Notes under the pieces: generated by a model
The model's database searches: none
Seen by the model: only the letters and a program-made list of their open reading frames with translations
What the model was told of the DNA's origin: nothing
Assembly (NCBI GenBank): GCA_945878135.1
Contig: CAMDUL010000014.1
Span: 1-64,000, forward strand
DNA length: 64,000 nucleotides
Direction of reading: 5' to 3'
DNA from: Chthoniobacter flavus
Lineage (GTDB): Bacteria; Verrucomicrobiota; Verrucomicrobiia; Chthoniobacterales; JACTMZ01
Shown here: one piece after another, positions 1 through 8,591 of the stretch
Position numbering within the stretch: the stretch's first letter is position 1
How the letters are laid out: each line of letters starts with the position of its first letter
Translations under genes and position numbers: made by a program

Positions 1-3000
1 ATGAGCGACCAAATGCTACGCGACCTGTCGGGCGAGACCGCCCCGACTTTCGACCAAGTCTCCGTCACGGTGGCCTCCCCGGAGTCCATCCGTTCCTGGA
101 GCCACGGCGAGGTGAAAAATCCCGAGACGATCAACTACCGCACGTTCAAACCGGAAAAGGGAGGCCTTTTCTGCGAGCGCATCTTCGGTCCGACCCGTGA
201 CTGGGAGTGCACCTGCGGCAAATACAAGCGCATCAAGCACAAGGGCGTGGTCTGCGACCGCTGCGGCGTCGAAGTGACCCTCGCGCGGGTCCGCCGCGAA
301 CGCATGGCCCACATCGAGCTGGCCGTGCCCGTCTCGCACATCTGGTTCTACAAGTGCACGCCGTCGCGCCTCGGCCTCATGCTCGACCTCACGGCCAAGC
401 AGCTCGAGCGCGTCATTTACTACGAGGATTACCTTGTCATCGATCCGGGCAACACCAGCCTCGAGGCCGGGCAGCTGCTCAACGAAACCGAATTCCGCGA
501 AGCGGAGGACCAATACGGCGAGGACTTCACCGCCGGCATGGGCGCCGAAGCGCTGCAAAAACTCCTCGAGCGCATCGACCTCGGTGCACTGGTCAAGGAT
601 TTGCAGGAGCAGATGGAAAAAACCAAGAGCAAGACGACCAAGACCAAGTTGGCCAAACGTCTCAAGCTCGCCCAGGGCTTCCTCCAGTCGCGCACGCGGC
701 CGGATTGGATGATCCTCAACGCCCTGCCGGTCATTCCGCCGGACCTGCGCCCGCTCGTCCCGCTCGAAGGCGGACGTTTCGCCACATCCGACCTCAACGA
801 CCTTTACCGCCGCGTCATCAACCGCAACAACCGGTTGAAGAATCTTCTCCAGCTGAAAACGCCGGAGGTCATCATCCGGAACGAAAAGCGCATGCTGCAG
901 GAAGCGGTCGACGCGCTCTTCGACAACGGACGCCACGGCCGCGCCGTCACCGGCGCGAGCAACCGTCCGCTCAAATCGCTCAGCGACATGCTCAAGGGCA
1001 AGCAGGGCCGTTTCCGTCAGAACCTCCTCGGCAAGCGCGTCGACTACTCGGGCCGCTCGGTCATCGTCATCGGACCCGAACTCAAGCTCAACCAGTGCGG
1101 TTTGCCGAAGAAGATGGCGCTCGTTCTTTTCGAGCCGTTCATCATCCGCCGGCTCAAGGAACTCGGCTATGTGCATACCGTGCGCAGCGCCAAGAAAATC
1201 ATCGAGCGCCAGGAACCCATCGTTTGGGACATCCTCGAAGAGGTGACCAAAGGACATCCGGTGCTGCTCAACCGCGCGCCCACCCTGCACCGTCTCTCGA
1301 TCCAGGCTTTCGAGCCGCAACTCATCGAGGGCGAAGCCATCCGCATCCATCCGTTGGTCTGCACCGCTTACAACGCGGACTTCGACGGCGACCAGATGGC
1401 CGTGCACGTCCCGCTCTCGGCCGAGGCGCAACTCGAAGCCCGCATGCTCATGCTGGCCACGAACAACATCTTCTCGCCGTCCAGCGGCAAGCCGATCACC
1501 ACGCCGTCGCAGGACATCACCCTCGGCTGCTACTATCTGACGCAGAACCCGCGCATCACGGACAAGAACCGCGACGTGCGCCTGCCGCTCTTCGCCGACG
1601 CCTCGGAAGTCGAGTTGGCCATCAGTGAAGGTGCGATCCAGACGCACACCCGCATCCTTTTCAAGAATCCCGATCTCGGGAAACAGACCGTCTACGGCGA
1701 CCCCTCGAAAAAAGTGGTCGAAACCACCGCGGGCCGTGTCCGTTTCAACGAAATCTGGCCCGAAGGCCTCGGCTTCATCAACAAGCCGGTCGGCAAAAAG
1801 CAGCTCAGCGAAATCATCTGGAACACCTATCAGGTGGGCGGACAGCAGGTGACCGTGCTTACGCTCGACCGCCTGAAGGACCTCGGCTTCCGCGAAGCCA
1901 CGCGCGCCGGCATTTCCATCGGCATTGTCGACATGATCATCCCGAAGGAGAAGCAGCTCGAGATCGACCGCGCCCACAAGCAGATCGACGAAGTCGAGAA
2001 GCAGTATCGCAAGGGCATCATCACCGACGGCGAGCGCTACAACAAAATCATCGATATCTGGACCCACGCGGGCGAGGAGATCTCCAACGTCATGTTCCGC
2101 ACCCTCGACCACAACGAGGGCCGCAAGGAAATGAATCCGGTCTTCCTCATGGTCGACTCCGGCGCCCGCGGCAACCGCCAGCAGGTCAAGCAGTTGGCCG
2201 GCATGCGCGGTCTCATGGCCAAGCCGTCCGGCGAAATCATCGAGCGCCCGATCACCTCGAACTTCCGCGAGGGCCTCACCGTGCTCGAATACTTCATCTC
2301 GACCCACGGCGCCCGCAAGGGACTGGCCGACACCGCGCTGAAGACCGCCGATTCCGGCTACCTCACGCGCAAATTGGTCGACGCCGCGCAGGACGTCATC
2401 ATCACCGAAGAAGATTGCGGCACGGTCAAAGGCATCGTCGTCCAGCCCATCTACGAAGGTGACGAGGAGGTCGTCGACCTCAAGACCCGCATCATCGGCC
2501 GCACCAGCTGCGAAACGATCAAGGATCCCGTCACCGGAAAAACCGTCATCAAGTCGGGCCACATCGTCGACGAGGAAACCGCCGCCGCGCTCGAGCACAT
2601 GGGCGTGGAGCAACTCCGCATCCGCTCGGTCCTGACCTGCGAATCCAAGCGCGGCTGCTGCGCCAAGTGCTACGGCCGCAACCTGGCCAACGGCAAACTC
2701 ATCCAGGTCGGCGAAGCGGTCGGAATCATCGCCGCGCAGTCCATCGGCGAGCCCGGCACGCAGCTGACCATGCGTACGTTCCACATCGGTGGAACGGCCA
2801 GCCAGACCTTCAAGCAGCCGATCATCAAGGCCAAGCACGACGGCACCGTCCGTTACGTCGAGCTCCGCACGGTCACCTCGACCGACGGCAACAATATCGT
2901 TCTCAACAAGAACGGCTTCATCGGCATCTACAACGACAAGGATGGCCGCGAACTCGAGCGCCACAGCATCGTGATCGGTTCGGTTGTCTCCGTGAATGAC

Positions 3001-4113
3001 GGCGGCAAGGTCAAGAAGGGCGAGGTCTTCGTCCAGTGGGATCCTTACAACCTCCCGATCCTGACCGAGCGCCCCGGCACGGTGGAATTCCGCGACATGA
3101 TCCCCGGCCTCAGCGTCAAGCGCGAGGTCGACGAGGCCACCGGCATCACCGGTCTCGTCGTCATCGAGCACAAAGAAGACCTGCATCCGCAGATCGTGGT
3201 GGTCGACGACGAGAAGAAAGTCGTGGCCAGCTATTCGATCCCGGCCGGCGCCCACGTCGTGGTGGCGGACAACCGCAAGGTCGAGGCCGGACAGCTCCTC
3301 GCCAAAACACCGCGCAAAATCGCCAAGACCAAGGACATCACGGGCGGTCTGCCCCGCGTGGCCGAATTGTTCGAAGCCCGCAAGCCGAAGGATTCCGCCG
3401 AGATCGCCAAGATCGACGGCATTGTCAAAATCGAAGGCACGGCCCGCGGCAAGCGCCGTCTGCTCGTGCTCGACGTCGAGACCAAGGAAGAGGAGGAACA
3501 CCTCATCCCGCTGAACAAGCACATCATCGTGGCCGACGGCGACCGGGTGAAGAAGGGCAACCAGTTGACCGAAGGTCCCGTGCTCCCGCACGAGATCCTC
3601 GCGGTCTGCGGACCCGCCGCGCTGCAGGAGCATTTGCTCAACGAGGTGCAGGAGGTCTACCGCCTGCAGGGCGTGGAGATCAACGACAAGCACATCGAAA
3701 TCATCATCCGTCAGATGCTGCGCAAGGTGAAGATCACCGACCCGGGCGACACCACGCTGCTCTGGGACGACAAAGTCGAGCGGACCGAGTTCGACAACGA
3801 GAACGAGCGCATCACCAAGCTCGGCGGCAAACCCGCCGAGGGAGAACCGGTGCTGCTCGGCATCACCCGCGCTTCGCTCAGCACGGAAAGTTTCATCTCC
3901 GCGGCGTCCTTCCAGGACACCACGCGCGTCCTCACCGACGCCGCCACGCTGGGCAAAACCGACCAGCTGCGCGGCTTCAAGGAAAACGTCATCATGGGCC
4001 ACCTCATCCCGGCCGGCACCGGCTTCCAGGGCGCCCGCGACATCGAAATCGAAGCGGCCGATCTCGGCGAGGAACTCGCCGCCGCGGCCGAGAGCGAGAA
4101 AGAAGCCGGCTAA
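1..4113 (+). CDS. rpoC: DNA-directed RNA polymerase subunit beta'
   Basis: This is the largest catalytic subunit of RNA polymerase, 1370 aa and a normal length without large lineage insertions. The N-terminal zinc ribbon has Cys70, Cys72, Cys85 and Cys88. The Mg2+-chelating motif NADFDGDQM lies at residues 458-466, and the second zinc site has Cys837, Cys880, Cys887 and Cys890 with the family spacing. The end matches the usual beta' C-terminus and is rich in Glu and Ala. The window opens exactly on the ATG, so the upstream gene (normally rpoB) is not visible. The gene is followed after 21 bp by rpsB on the same strand, so co-transcription is likely. A long antisense frame across it is a GC-codon shadow. 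Confidence 0.98.
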   Translation: MSDQMLRDLSGETAPTFDQVSVTVASPESIRSWSHGEVKNPETINYRTFKPEKGGLFCERIFGPTRDWECTCGKYKRIKHKGVVCDRCGVEVTLARVRRERMAHIELAVPVSHIWFYKCTPSRLGLMLDLTAKQLERVIYYEDYLVIDPGNTSLEAGQLLNETEFREAEDQYGEDFTAGMGAEALQKLLERIDLGALVKDLQEQMEKTKSKTTKTKLAKRLKLAQGFLQSRTRPDWMILNALPVIPPDLRPLVPLEGGRFATSDLNDLYRRVINRNNRLKNLLQLKTPEVIIRNEKRMLQEAVDALFDNGRHGRAVTGASNRPLKSLSDMLKGKQGRFRQNLLGKRVDYSGRSVIVIGPELKLNQCGLPKKMALVLFEPFIIRRLKELGYVHTVRSAKKIIERQEPIVWDILEEVTKGHPVLLNRAPTLHRLSIQAFEPQLIEGEAIRIHPLVCTAYNADFDGDQMAVHVPLSAEAQLEARMLMLATNNIFSPSSGKPITTPSQDITLGCYYLTQNPRITDKNRDVRLPLFADASEVELAISEGAIQTHTRILFKNPDLGKQTVYGDPSKKVVETTAGRVRFNEIWPEGLGFINKPVGKKQLSEIIWNTYQVGGQQVTVLTLDRLKDLGFREATRAGISIGIVDMIIPKEKQLEIDRAHKQIDEVEKQYRKGIITDGERYNKIIDIWTHAGEEISNVMFRTLDHNEGRKEMNPVFLMVDSGARGNRQQVKQLAGMRGLMAKPSGEIIERPITSNFREGLTVLEYFISTHGARKGLADTALKTADSGYLTRKLVDAAQDVIITEEDCGTVKGIVVQPIYEGDEEVVDLKTRIIGRTSCETIKDPVTGKTVIKSGHIVDEETAAALEHMGVEQLRIRSVLTCESKRGCCAKCYGRNLANGKLIQVGEAVGIIAAQSIGEPGTQLTMRTFHIGGTASQTFKQPIIKAKHDGTVRYVELRTVTSTDGNNIVLNKNGFIGIYNDKDGRELERHSIVIGSVVSVNDGGKVKKGEVFVQWDPYNLPILTERPGTVEFRDMIPGLSVKREVDEATGITGLVVIEHKEDLHPQIVVVDDEKKVVASYSIPAGAHVVVADNRKVEAGQLLAKTPRKIAKTKDITGGLPRVAELFEARKPKDSAEIAKIDGIVKIEGTARGKRRLLVLDVETKEEEEHLIPLNKHIIVADGDRVKKGNQLTEGPVLPHEILAVCGPAALQEHLLNEVQEVYRLQGVEINDKHIEIIIRQMLRKVKITDPGDTTLLWDDKVERTEFDNENERITKLGGKPAEGEPVLLGITRASLSTESFISAASFQDTTRVLTDAATLGKTDQLRGFKENVIMGHLIPAGTGFQGARDIEIEAADLGEELAAAAESEKEAG

Positions 4114-4134
4114 ACCGTCAGCAAAAACAAGACC

Positions 4135-4863
4135 ATGGCATCCATCGAACTGATCAACGAACTCCTCGAATCCGGCGTCCACTACGGACACCAGACCAAG
4201 CGCTGGAACCCCAAGATGCGGGAGTTTATCCTCGAAGAAAAAAACGATATCTACATCATCGACGTCAGCCGCACGGTCGAGCAACTGGAGACGGCGACGA
4301 AATTCCTCTCCGGTATCGTCTCGGGCGGCGGCAAAGTCCTCTTTGTGGGCTGCAAAAAGCAGGCCCAGGAAGCGATCAAGGAAGCAGCCGAGTCGTGCGG
4401 ACAGTTCTATGTCCACAACCGTTGGCTGGGTGGCACCCTCACGAACCTCGCGACGATCCGCAAAAGCGTGGCCCGTCTCAATGAGATCGAGAAAAAGCTG
4501 AAGAGTCCCGGGGTGGCCAAAATCGGCAAGAAGGAGCAAGCCTCCCTGCGCCGCGAACTCGCCCGTCTGATGAAGAACCTCGCCGGACTCCGCGAAATGG
4601 ACAAGTTGCCCGCCGCGGTCGTCGTGATCGACACCACCCGCGAGGACATCGCGGTCCGCGAAGCCAACCGTCTCGGCATCCCCGTGGTGGCCATCGTCGA
4701 CACCAATTGCGATCCGGAACTGATCAATTACCCGATCGCGGGCAATGACGACGCCATCCGCTCCATCCGAGTGGTCCTGGCCAAACTGGTCGAGGCGATC
4801 AAGAGCGCGTCCGGCATCCGTCAAAAGAAAGCCGACCCCGCCCTCGCCGCCGTGGCGGAGTAG
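4135..4863 (+). CDS. rpsB: 30S ribosomal protein S2
   Basis: S2 binds the head-body junction of the 30S subunit and is needed for S1 binding. The 242-aa product begins [20 protein letters not shown], the classical S2 opening (the [15 protein letters not shown] region), and contains the conserved [11 protein letters not shown]-like segment (here [11 protein letters not shown]) and the DTNCDP segment near residue 195. It lies 21 bp after rpoC and 63 bp before tsf. The rpsB-tsf pair is the usual one, but rpoC as upstream partner is less common. No good Shine-Dalgarno sequence precedes the ATG. Confidence 0.97.
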   Translation: MASIELINELLESGVHYGHQTKRWNPKMREFILEEKNDIYIIDVSRTVEQLETATKFLSGIVSGGGKVLFVGCKKQAQEAIKEAAESCGQFYVHNRWLGGTLTNLATIRKSVARLNEIEKKLKSPGVAKIGKKEQASLRRELARLMKNLAGLREMDKLPAAVVVIDTTREDIAVREANRLGIPVVAIVDTNCDPELINYPIAGNDDAIRSIRVVLAKLVEAIKSASGIRQKKADPALAAVAE

Positions 4864-4926
4864 GGAAAGCGTCGCTCCGCGATGCTCCGGCTGAAAACTG
4901 CAAACTGAACACCGTAAACTTCAAGT

Positions 4927-5544
4927 ATGGCTGACATCTCACCCCAACTCGTCCGTGAACTCCGCGAAAAAACCAACGCCGGGATGATGGACTGCAAGCG
5001 CGCCCTGACCGAGGCCGCCGGCGACTTGGCCAAGGCCGAGGACATCCTCCGCGCCAAAGGTATCGCTTCAGCCGGCAAGAAAGCCTCCCGCAGCGCCAAG
5101 GAAGGCATCGTCGCCTCCTACATCCACCTGCAGGGCAAGGTCGGGGTGTTGGTCGAGGTCAATTGCGAGACCGACTTCGTGGCCAAGAACGAAAACTTCC
5201 GCGAGTTCGTCAAAGATATCACCCTGCACATCGCCGCGGCCAATCCGACCTGCGTCTCACGCGAGCAGGTCGATCCCGCCGAGATCGAGCGCGAGCGCGC
5301 CATCTACCGCCAGCAAGTCGAAGGCAAGCCGGCCAACATCGTGGACAAGATCGTCGAGGGCAAGGTCGACAAATTCTACGGAACGATTTGCCTGATGGAG
5401 CAGCCTTTCATCAAAAACCCGGACGTCTCGATCGCCGACTTGGTTAAATCGAAGATCTCCGAACTGGGCGAAAACATCGTTATCCGCCGCTTCACCCGCT
5501 ATATGGTGGGCGAAGGCGTGGCCGACGAGCCGGCTTCGGAGTAG
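4927..5544 (+). CDS. tsf: Elongation factor Ts
   Basis: EF-Ts is the guanine-nucleotide exchange factor for EF-Tu. The 205-aa product has the N-terminal UBA-like helix region (LVRELREKTNAGMMDCKRAL) and the TDFVAKN motif at about residues 80-86 that contacts EF-Tu. It is of the short type (about 200 aa, as in Thermus) rather than the roughly 285-aa enterobacterial type with a duplicated core. It follows rpsB by 63 bp. The short leader is A-rich with repeated AAACTG/AAACT words and no Shine-Dalgarno sequence. The gene is followed by a long repeat-rich non-coding stretch. Confidence 0.96.
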   Translation: MADISPQLVRELREKTNAGMMDCKRALTEAAGDLAKAEDILRAKGIASAGKKASRSAKEGIVASYIHLQGKVGVLVEVNCETDFVAKNENFREFVKDITLHIAAANPTCVSREQVDPAEIERERAIYRQQVEGKPANIVDKIVEGKVDKFYGTICLMEQPFIKNPDVSIADLVKSKISELGENIVIRRFTRYMVGEGVADEPASE

Positions 5545-5567
5545 TTCTCTCCCCGGTTGGCTTGTTT

Positions 5568-5592
5568 TGTAGCGGCGGTCTGTGACCGCCGG
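5568..5592 (+). repeat. REP element, GTAG head, single copy (family A)
   Basis: A GTAG head at 5569-5572 is followed by an 8-bp hairpin, CGGCGGTC / GACCGCCG, with a TGT loop. The whole 25-bp unit is identical to the two arms at 13844 and 13890 and nearly identical to the unit at 10305. It starts 23 bp after the tsf stop codon. A CTACA at 5633-5637 could be the head of a decayed inverted partner, but no good hairpin precedes it. GTAG-headed short palindromes are the hallmark of REP elements linked to RAYT transposases. Confidence 0.8.
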
Positions 5593-5765
5593 TCCCTGAC
5601 TTTCAAACGACCGGTGCCGGAACGACAAACAACTACAGCGGTTTCTTGATCGCGCCTGGACCGGTATCGTCTTCTGGCCTGTGCTGCGCCGCGTGTGGAC
5701 CCGCAGCGGCCTCGGAACTTATGCCAATCCTCAAAGGGACTTGGACTCACGAATGACGATCGTCG

Positions 5766-5832
5766 GGTAGGGGACACGCGGCCCGCGTGTCCGTTGTGCA
5801 GAGGGCGGACGAGCGAGCCGCTCGTCCCTACC
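5766..5832. repeat. REPIN-like paired palindrome (family B, copy 1)
   Basis: An outer stem, GGTAGGG (5766-5772) with CCCTACC (5826-5832), encloses two perfect hairpins. The first pairs GGACACGCGG (5772-5781) with CCGCGTGTCC (5783-5792) around a single C. The second pairs GGACGAGCG (5807-5815) with CGCTCGTCC (5819-5827) around AGC. Read from either end, each half is a GTAG-headed hairpin, so this is an inverted pair of REP units. A diverged second copy lies at 55737-55801. It lies in the non-coding stretch after tsf. Confidence 0.8.
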
Positions 5833-6070
5833 TTAAGAGGTAAAGTCCATAACCATTTCGGAGTTGGTATTATTTCCCGCTCGGCGGAGAACGGAAACCG
5901 CAGAGGACGCAGAGACGGAACGCTCCGTCTTGGTGTTCCTGCTATCCGTGGCCGGCTAGGGCAATTTAAGAGAAGCTGTAGTTCGTTCGTTGTTGTGCGG
6001 CTACAGACAAACTCAAACCGCCTTCCGATGCGGGGGGGGTTAGCCAAGAACGCCCCCTTGCGTTTCCGGG
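5833..6070. other. Remainder of the gene-free region after tsf
   Basis: Together with 5593-5765 this is the non-coding rest of a 585-bp gap between tsf and the outer-membrane protein gene. No frame here has convincing protein character. It holds a repeat-like phrase at about 5888-5915 (ACCGCAGAGGACGCAGAGAC), a short hairpin GACGGA/TCCGTC at about 5912-5927, a CTGTAG/CTACAG pair at 5976-5981 and 6001-6006 that could be a decayed REPIN stem, and a run of eight G residues near 6030. It looks like a landing zone for small repeats. Confidence 0.6.
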
Positions 6071-6107
6071 CAAAGAAAAACGGCGCCGGATTGCTCCGGC
6101 GCCGTTT
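6071..6107 (-). terminator. Rho-independent terminator of the outer-membrane protein gene
   Basis: A 13-bp perfect stem (6078-6090 with 6095-6107) has a 4-nt loop. Read on the minus strand it ends in TTTTTCTTTG. It sits 23 bp beyond the stop codon of the gene at 6130-6666, in the right orientation. Confidence 0.9.
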
Positions 6108-6129
6108 GTGAAGTTGATCAGTTCAGCAA

Positions 6130-6666
6130 TTAGAACGCGAAACGCAGACCCGTGCGGGCGATGGCGCCGCCGCTGTTGCTGATGTCAGGCGAGTAGAACC
6201 AGCGACCGTCAACGAAGAGGCCGATGTTCTCGGTGAAGCGGTATTCCAGACCACCGCCGACGTCGCCGCCGCCGATGCCGGTTTTGTTCTCACTGTAGAT
6301 CTTGCCGATGCCGACCATGGCATAAGGCGAGAGGCCCCAGCAGAACGGATAGCGGAGGAAGAGGTGACCGAAGGTGCCCCATTCCGTGCCGATTCCGTCG
6401 TTGCCGGCCACGAACTGCTCGACGCCGAGACCGAAGTAACGGGCGAAGAAGTAGTTCAAGCCCAAGCCGCCACCCCAGACGGGGTCGCCAGAGCGGTAGA
6501 AGCCGCCCATGCCGAAGGCATCGATTTGGAATTCGTTGTCGCGGTAGAGGCAGGGCTCTTCCACAGGAACGACGGTTTTCTTGTAGCTTGCGGTTTCGGT
6601 GCCAGCGAACGACGACGAAGTCGCAGCGATGACAGCCACCAAGCTGGTGATGATATATTTTTTCAT
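6130..6666 (-). CDS. Outer-membrane beta-barrel protein, small, exported
   Basis: The 178-aa product has a clear Sec signal peptide (positively charged MKK, hydrophobic stretch, cleavage near SSSFA-G at about residue 22). The mature part has alternating hydrophobic and aromatic strands with many glycines and ends in LRFAF, the terminal-Phe pattern recognised by the BAM machinery. This suggests an 8-stranded barrel of the OmpA/OmpW size class. Two internal Cys are present. The gene has its own candidate promoter and a strong terminator, so it is probably monocistronic. The substrate or role cannot be inferred; it could be a structural porin-like protein. Confidence 0.75.
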   Translation of the reverse strand: MKKYIITSLVAVIAATSSSFAGTETASYKKTVVPVEEPCLYRDNEFQIDAFGMGGFYRSGDPVWGGGLGLNYFFARYFGLGVEQFVAGNDGIGTEWGTFGHLFLRYPFCWGLSPYAMVGIGKIYSENKTGIGGGDVGGGLEYRFTENIGLFVDGRWFYSPDISNSGGAIARTGLRFAF

Positions 6667-6713
6667 GATTAGGTTTGTTGGTTTGTTTGCGACGGATTAC
6701 TCCGCTGCCGGTG

Positions 6714-6741
6714 AGAGTAGCGGACAGCGGGAGGGGTGCAA
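6714..6741 (-). promoter_or_regulatory. Candidate promoter of the outer-membrane protein gene
   Basis: On the minus strand TTGCAC (6741-6736) and TACTCT (6719-6714) are separated by 16 bp and lie about 50 bp upstream of the ATG. It lies just downstream of the ribD terminator, which supports an independent start here. The match is by eye and moderate. Confidence 0.4.
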
Positions 6742-6754
6742 GCAATTTTTTAGG

Positions 6755-6780
6755 AAAAAAGCCCCCTTTTTTTGGGGGCC
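6755..6780 (-). terminator. Rho-independent terminator of ribD
   Basis: Read on the minus strand, a GCCCCC/GGGGGC-type stem with an A7 loop is followed by a T6 tract (TTTTTTCC). It lies 25 bp beyond the ribD stop codon and separates ribD from the outer-membrane protein gene. Confidence 0.8.
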
Positions 6781-6804
6781 CCAGATTTCGTAATTAACTG
6801 AGGA

Positions 6805-7845
6805 TCAAGGACGAGCGACTGCCGGTGCCTCATCCCGGCGGGTGCGTCCGGAGATCCGAAGGTCGCCGCCGATCCTTTGGTAGGCTGTGCCGGTCAATCG
6901 GACGGCTTGCCCCGGCCGGCCGGCTCCCCGTCCGCCCACGGCCGGCACTTTGCCTCCGGCCAGGAGGGGAGCGATATAAAAAATCACTTCGTCCGCCAAT
7001 TTCCCGTCGAAGAGTTTGCCGAGGGTGTGTCCTCCACCTTCGACCAGCACGGACTGGATGCCGCGGCGGGCCAAGGCCCGGAGCGCGGTCCGTAAACTGG
7101 GGGTCCGGAGGACAATCGTCCGGTCTTTCCAGCGGTCCTGCAGAACGCGTGCCTTCCGCGGAATCCCGCCGCGCGGGGCCCAGACCACGCGCCATGGCTG
7201 CGTTCCCTCGATCCCGCGCAGGGTGAGCGCGGGGTCGTCCTCCCGGATCGTGCCGGCCCCGACCAATATAGCCCCGACGCGGGCCCGGAGTTTCATGGCG
7301 TCGGCGCGCGCGGCCGGAGAGGTGATCCATTGGCCTTCACCGCGCGGACGGGTCAGGCGCCCGTCGAGGGACATGCCGCATTTGGCGATGACCCAGGGAA
7401 GGCCGGTTGTCATCGCGTGGTGGAAATCCGGATTGAGCGCCTCGCATTCGGCGGCAAGCACCTCTTGGCGCGTGGCCAGCCCCGCTTTCCGCAGGAGCGC
7501 AAGGCCGCGTCCGCGGTGGCGCGGATCGGGATCGATGGCCCCGGCCACCACGCAGCGGATGCCGGCCTCGATCAGGGCTGCTGTGCAGGGCGGGGTGCGT
7601 CCGTGGGTCGAACAGGGTTCGAGCGTGACATAAGCCGTGGCGCCGCGGGCGGTCGCGGGATTCTTCAACGAACGCAAAGCCTCGACTTCGGCATGGGGCA
7701 ATCCGGCGCAGCGGTGCCAACCGCGGGCGATGATGCGTCCGTTTTTGACCAGCACGCAGCCGACGGCGGGGTTGGGGCATGTTTGGCCCAGTCCGCGCCG
7801 CGCGAGACGCAGGGCTTCGCGCATGAATTTCTCGTCGTTGGACAT
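6805..7845 (-). CDS. ribD: Bifunctional diaminohydroxyphosphoribosylaminopyrimidine deaminase / 5-amino-6-(5-phosphoribosylamino)uracil reductase
   Basis: RibD performs the second and third steps of riboflavin synthesis: deamination of the pyrimidine and NADPH-dependent reduction of its ribosyl side chain. The 346-aa product has the zinc deaminase domain in the first 145 residues, with HAE at 51-53 and PCSTHGRTPPC at 77-87 (ligands His51, Cys78, Cys87), followed by the reductase domain (MSLDGRL and VEGGG segments). I chose the ATG at 7845 because the frame remains open 22 codons further only by running through tRNA-His. No other rib genes are adjacent. The start codon lies 8 nt after the tRNA 3' end, so the mRNA leader must be almost absent or produced by tRNA processing. 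Confidence 0.95.
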   Translation of the reverse strand: MSNDEKFMREALRLARRGLGQTCPNPAVGCVLVKNGRIIARGWHRCAGLPHAEVEALRSLKNPATARGATAYVTLEPCSTHGRTPPCTAALIEAGIRCVVAGAIDPDPRHRGRGLALLRKAGLATRQEVLAAECEALNPDFHHAMTTGLPWVIAKCGMSLDGRLTRPRGEGQWITSPAARADAMKLRARVGAILVGAGTIREDDPALTLRGIEGTQPWRVVWAPRGGIPRKARVLQDRWKDRTIVLRTPSLRTALRALARRGIQSVLVEGGGHTLGKLFDGKLADEVIFYIAPLLAGGKVPAVGGRGAGRPGQAVRLTGTAYQRIGGDLRISGRTRRDEAPAVARP

Positions 7846-7853
7846 CGGGGGCG

Positions 7854-7926
7854 GGTGGCCGACGGGATTCGAACCCGCAACAACCGGAATCACAATCCGG
7901 GGCTCTGCCATTGAGCTACGGCCACC
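7854..7926 (-). tRNA. tRNA-His (anticodon GUG)
   Basis: The minus strand folds as a complete cloverleaf. It has the tRNA-His-specific extra G at -1 opposite C73, a 7-bp acceptor stem GTGGCCG/CGGCCAC, an anticodon stem CCGGA/TCCGG with GUG, and the T-arm GTTCGAATC. CCA is not encoded. It is immediately followed by ribD on the same strand. Confidence 0.97.
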
Positions 7927-8023
7927 ATTGGCAGGAGGGTGAATGATTACGGGAGCAGCGGGATGGTGTCAAATACGGCGCGGGCTGTTGCGCCGGCGGG
8001 GCGGCGGGTGTAGCCAGTGGGAC

Positions 8024-8569
8024 ATGACGCGACGGTGGTGGATCCTTCTGGCGGCCTGCGGCCTCGGCGGTTGTGCCTCGTTGCAGGAGACCACGGTCTT
8101 CTACACGCCCGCGACGGCGGAATTTTTCCCGCCTTTGCCCAAGGATGCACCGGTGCCGGTGCTGACCGAGCCGCCGTTGTGGCCGCACCGGGTGATCGGG
8201 CGGTTTGTCGCGCAATCGGACCGCGGGTATCCCTTCCTCTACAAGGCGATCCTCTACAATGCCCGGTTGCAGGGTGCCGACGCGGTGGTGTTGCGCCAGT
8301 TGGCCTTCGATACGCGGCGCACCTACAACTACATCCCGCCATCGTGGCAGACCATACCGGTGAACAACGTCTACTACGCGCAGGTGAAGGACAAAAAAGG
8401 CAACTGGCAGAACGTGCCGCAGAACTACACGACCTTCGTGCCGATCATGCAGCCGGGGCGCACAGTGGTGTCGGACGTGCAATGGACCGACGTGACGGCC
8501 GAAATGGTCGTGCGCCGCGGCAAGACGGCATCCGCCCCGTTGCCGGAGCAGATGATCGTGCCGCAGTGA
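8024..8569 (+). CDS. Predicted lipoprotein of unknown function
   Basis: The 181-aa product starts MTRRWWILLAACGLGGCAS, a lipoprotein signal with lipobox LGGC and acylation at Cys17. The mature part is rich in Pro, Tyr and aromatic residues, with segments such as PPSWQTIPVNNVYYAQ, and has no motif I recognise. The frame is open upstream to 7943, but the ATG at 8024 gives the proper signal peptide. It is followed after 22 bp by the ADP-ribosylglycohydrolase-like gene on the same strand. An outer-membrane location is likely. Confidence 0.7.
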   Translation: MTRRWWILLAACGLGGCASLQETTVFYTPATAEFFPPLPKDAPVPVLTEPPLWPHRVIGRFVAQSDRGYPFLYKAILYNARLQGADAVVLRQLAFDTRRTYNYIPPSWQTIPVNNVYYAQVKDKKGNWQNVPQNYTTFVPIMQPGRTVVSDVQWTDVTAEMVVRRGKTASAPLPEQMIVPQ

Positions 8570-8576
8570 GGGGAAA

Positions 8577-8591
8577 GTTGAGGGTTGAGGG
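8577..8591 (+). repeat. GTTGAGGG heptad repeat before a start codon
   Basis: The sequence GTTGAGG-GTTGAGG-G occupies the last 15 bases before the ATG at 8592. The same words recur in a longer run at 36865-36899. This is a low-complexity dispersed repeat, not a Shine-Dalgarno sequence, although GAGGG could serve as one. Confidence 0.6.

Noticed and set aside
16-4824. A 1602-codon open frame antisense to rpoC and rpsB
   Set aside because: It mirrors codon positions of the strongly coding plus strand; its composition (Asp/His/Leu/Val-rich, no domains) is typical for GC-rich shadows.
6130-6130. Outer-membrane protein considered as a possible OmpA-type peptidoglycan-binding protein
   Set aside because: No OmpA C-terminal domain is present; the 178 residues are just a small barrel.
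7846-7911. Longer ribD start inside the tRNA-His gene
   Set aside because: The 22 extra codons are encoded by the tRNA sequence itself and the conserved RibD start is at 7845.
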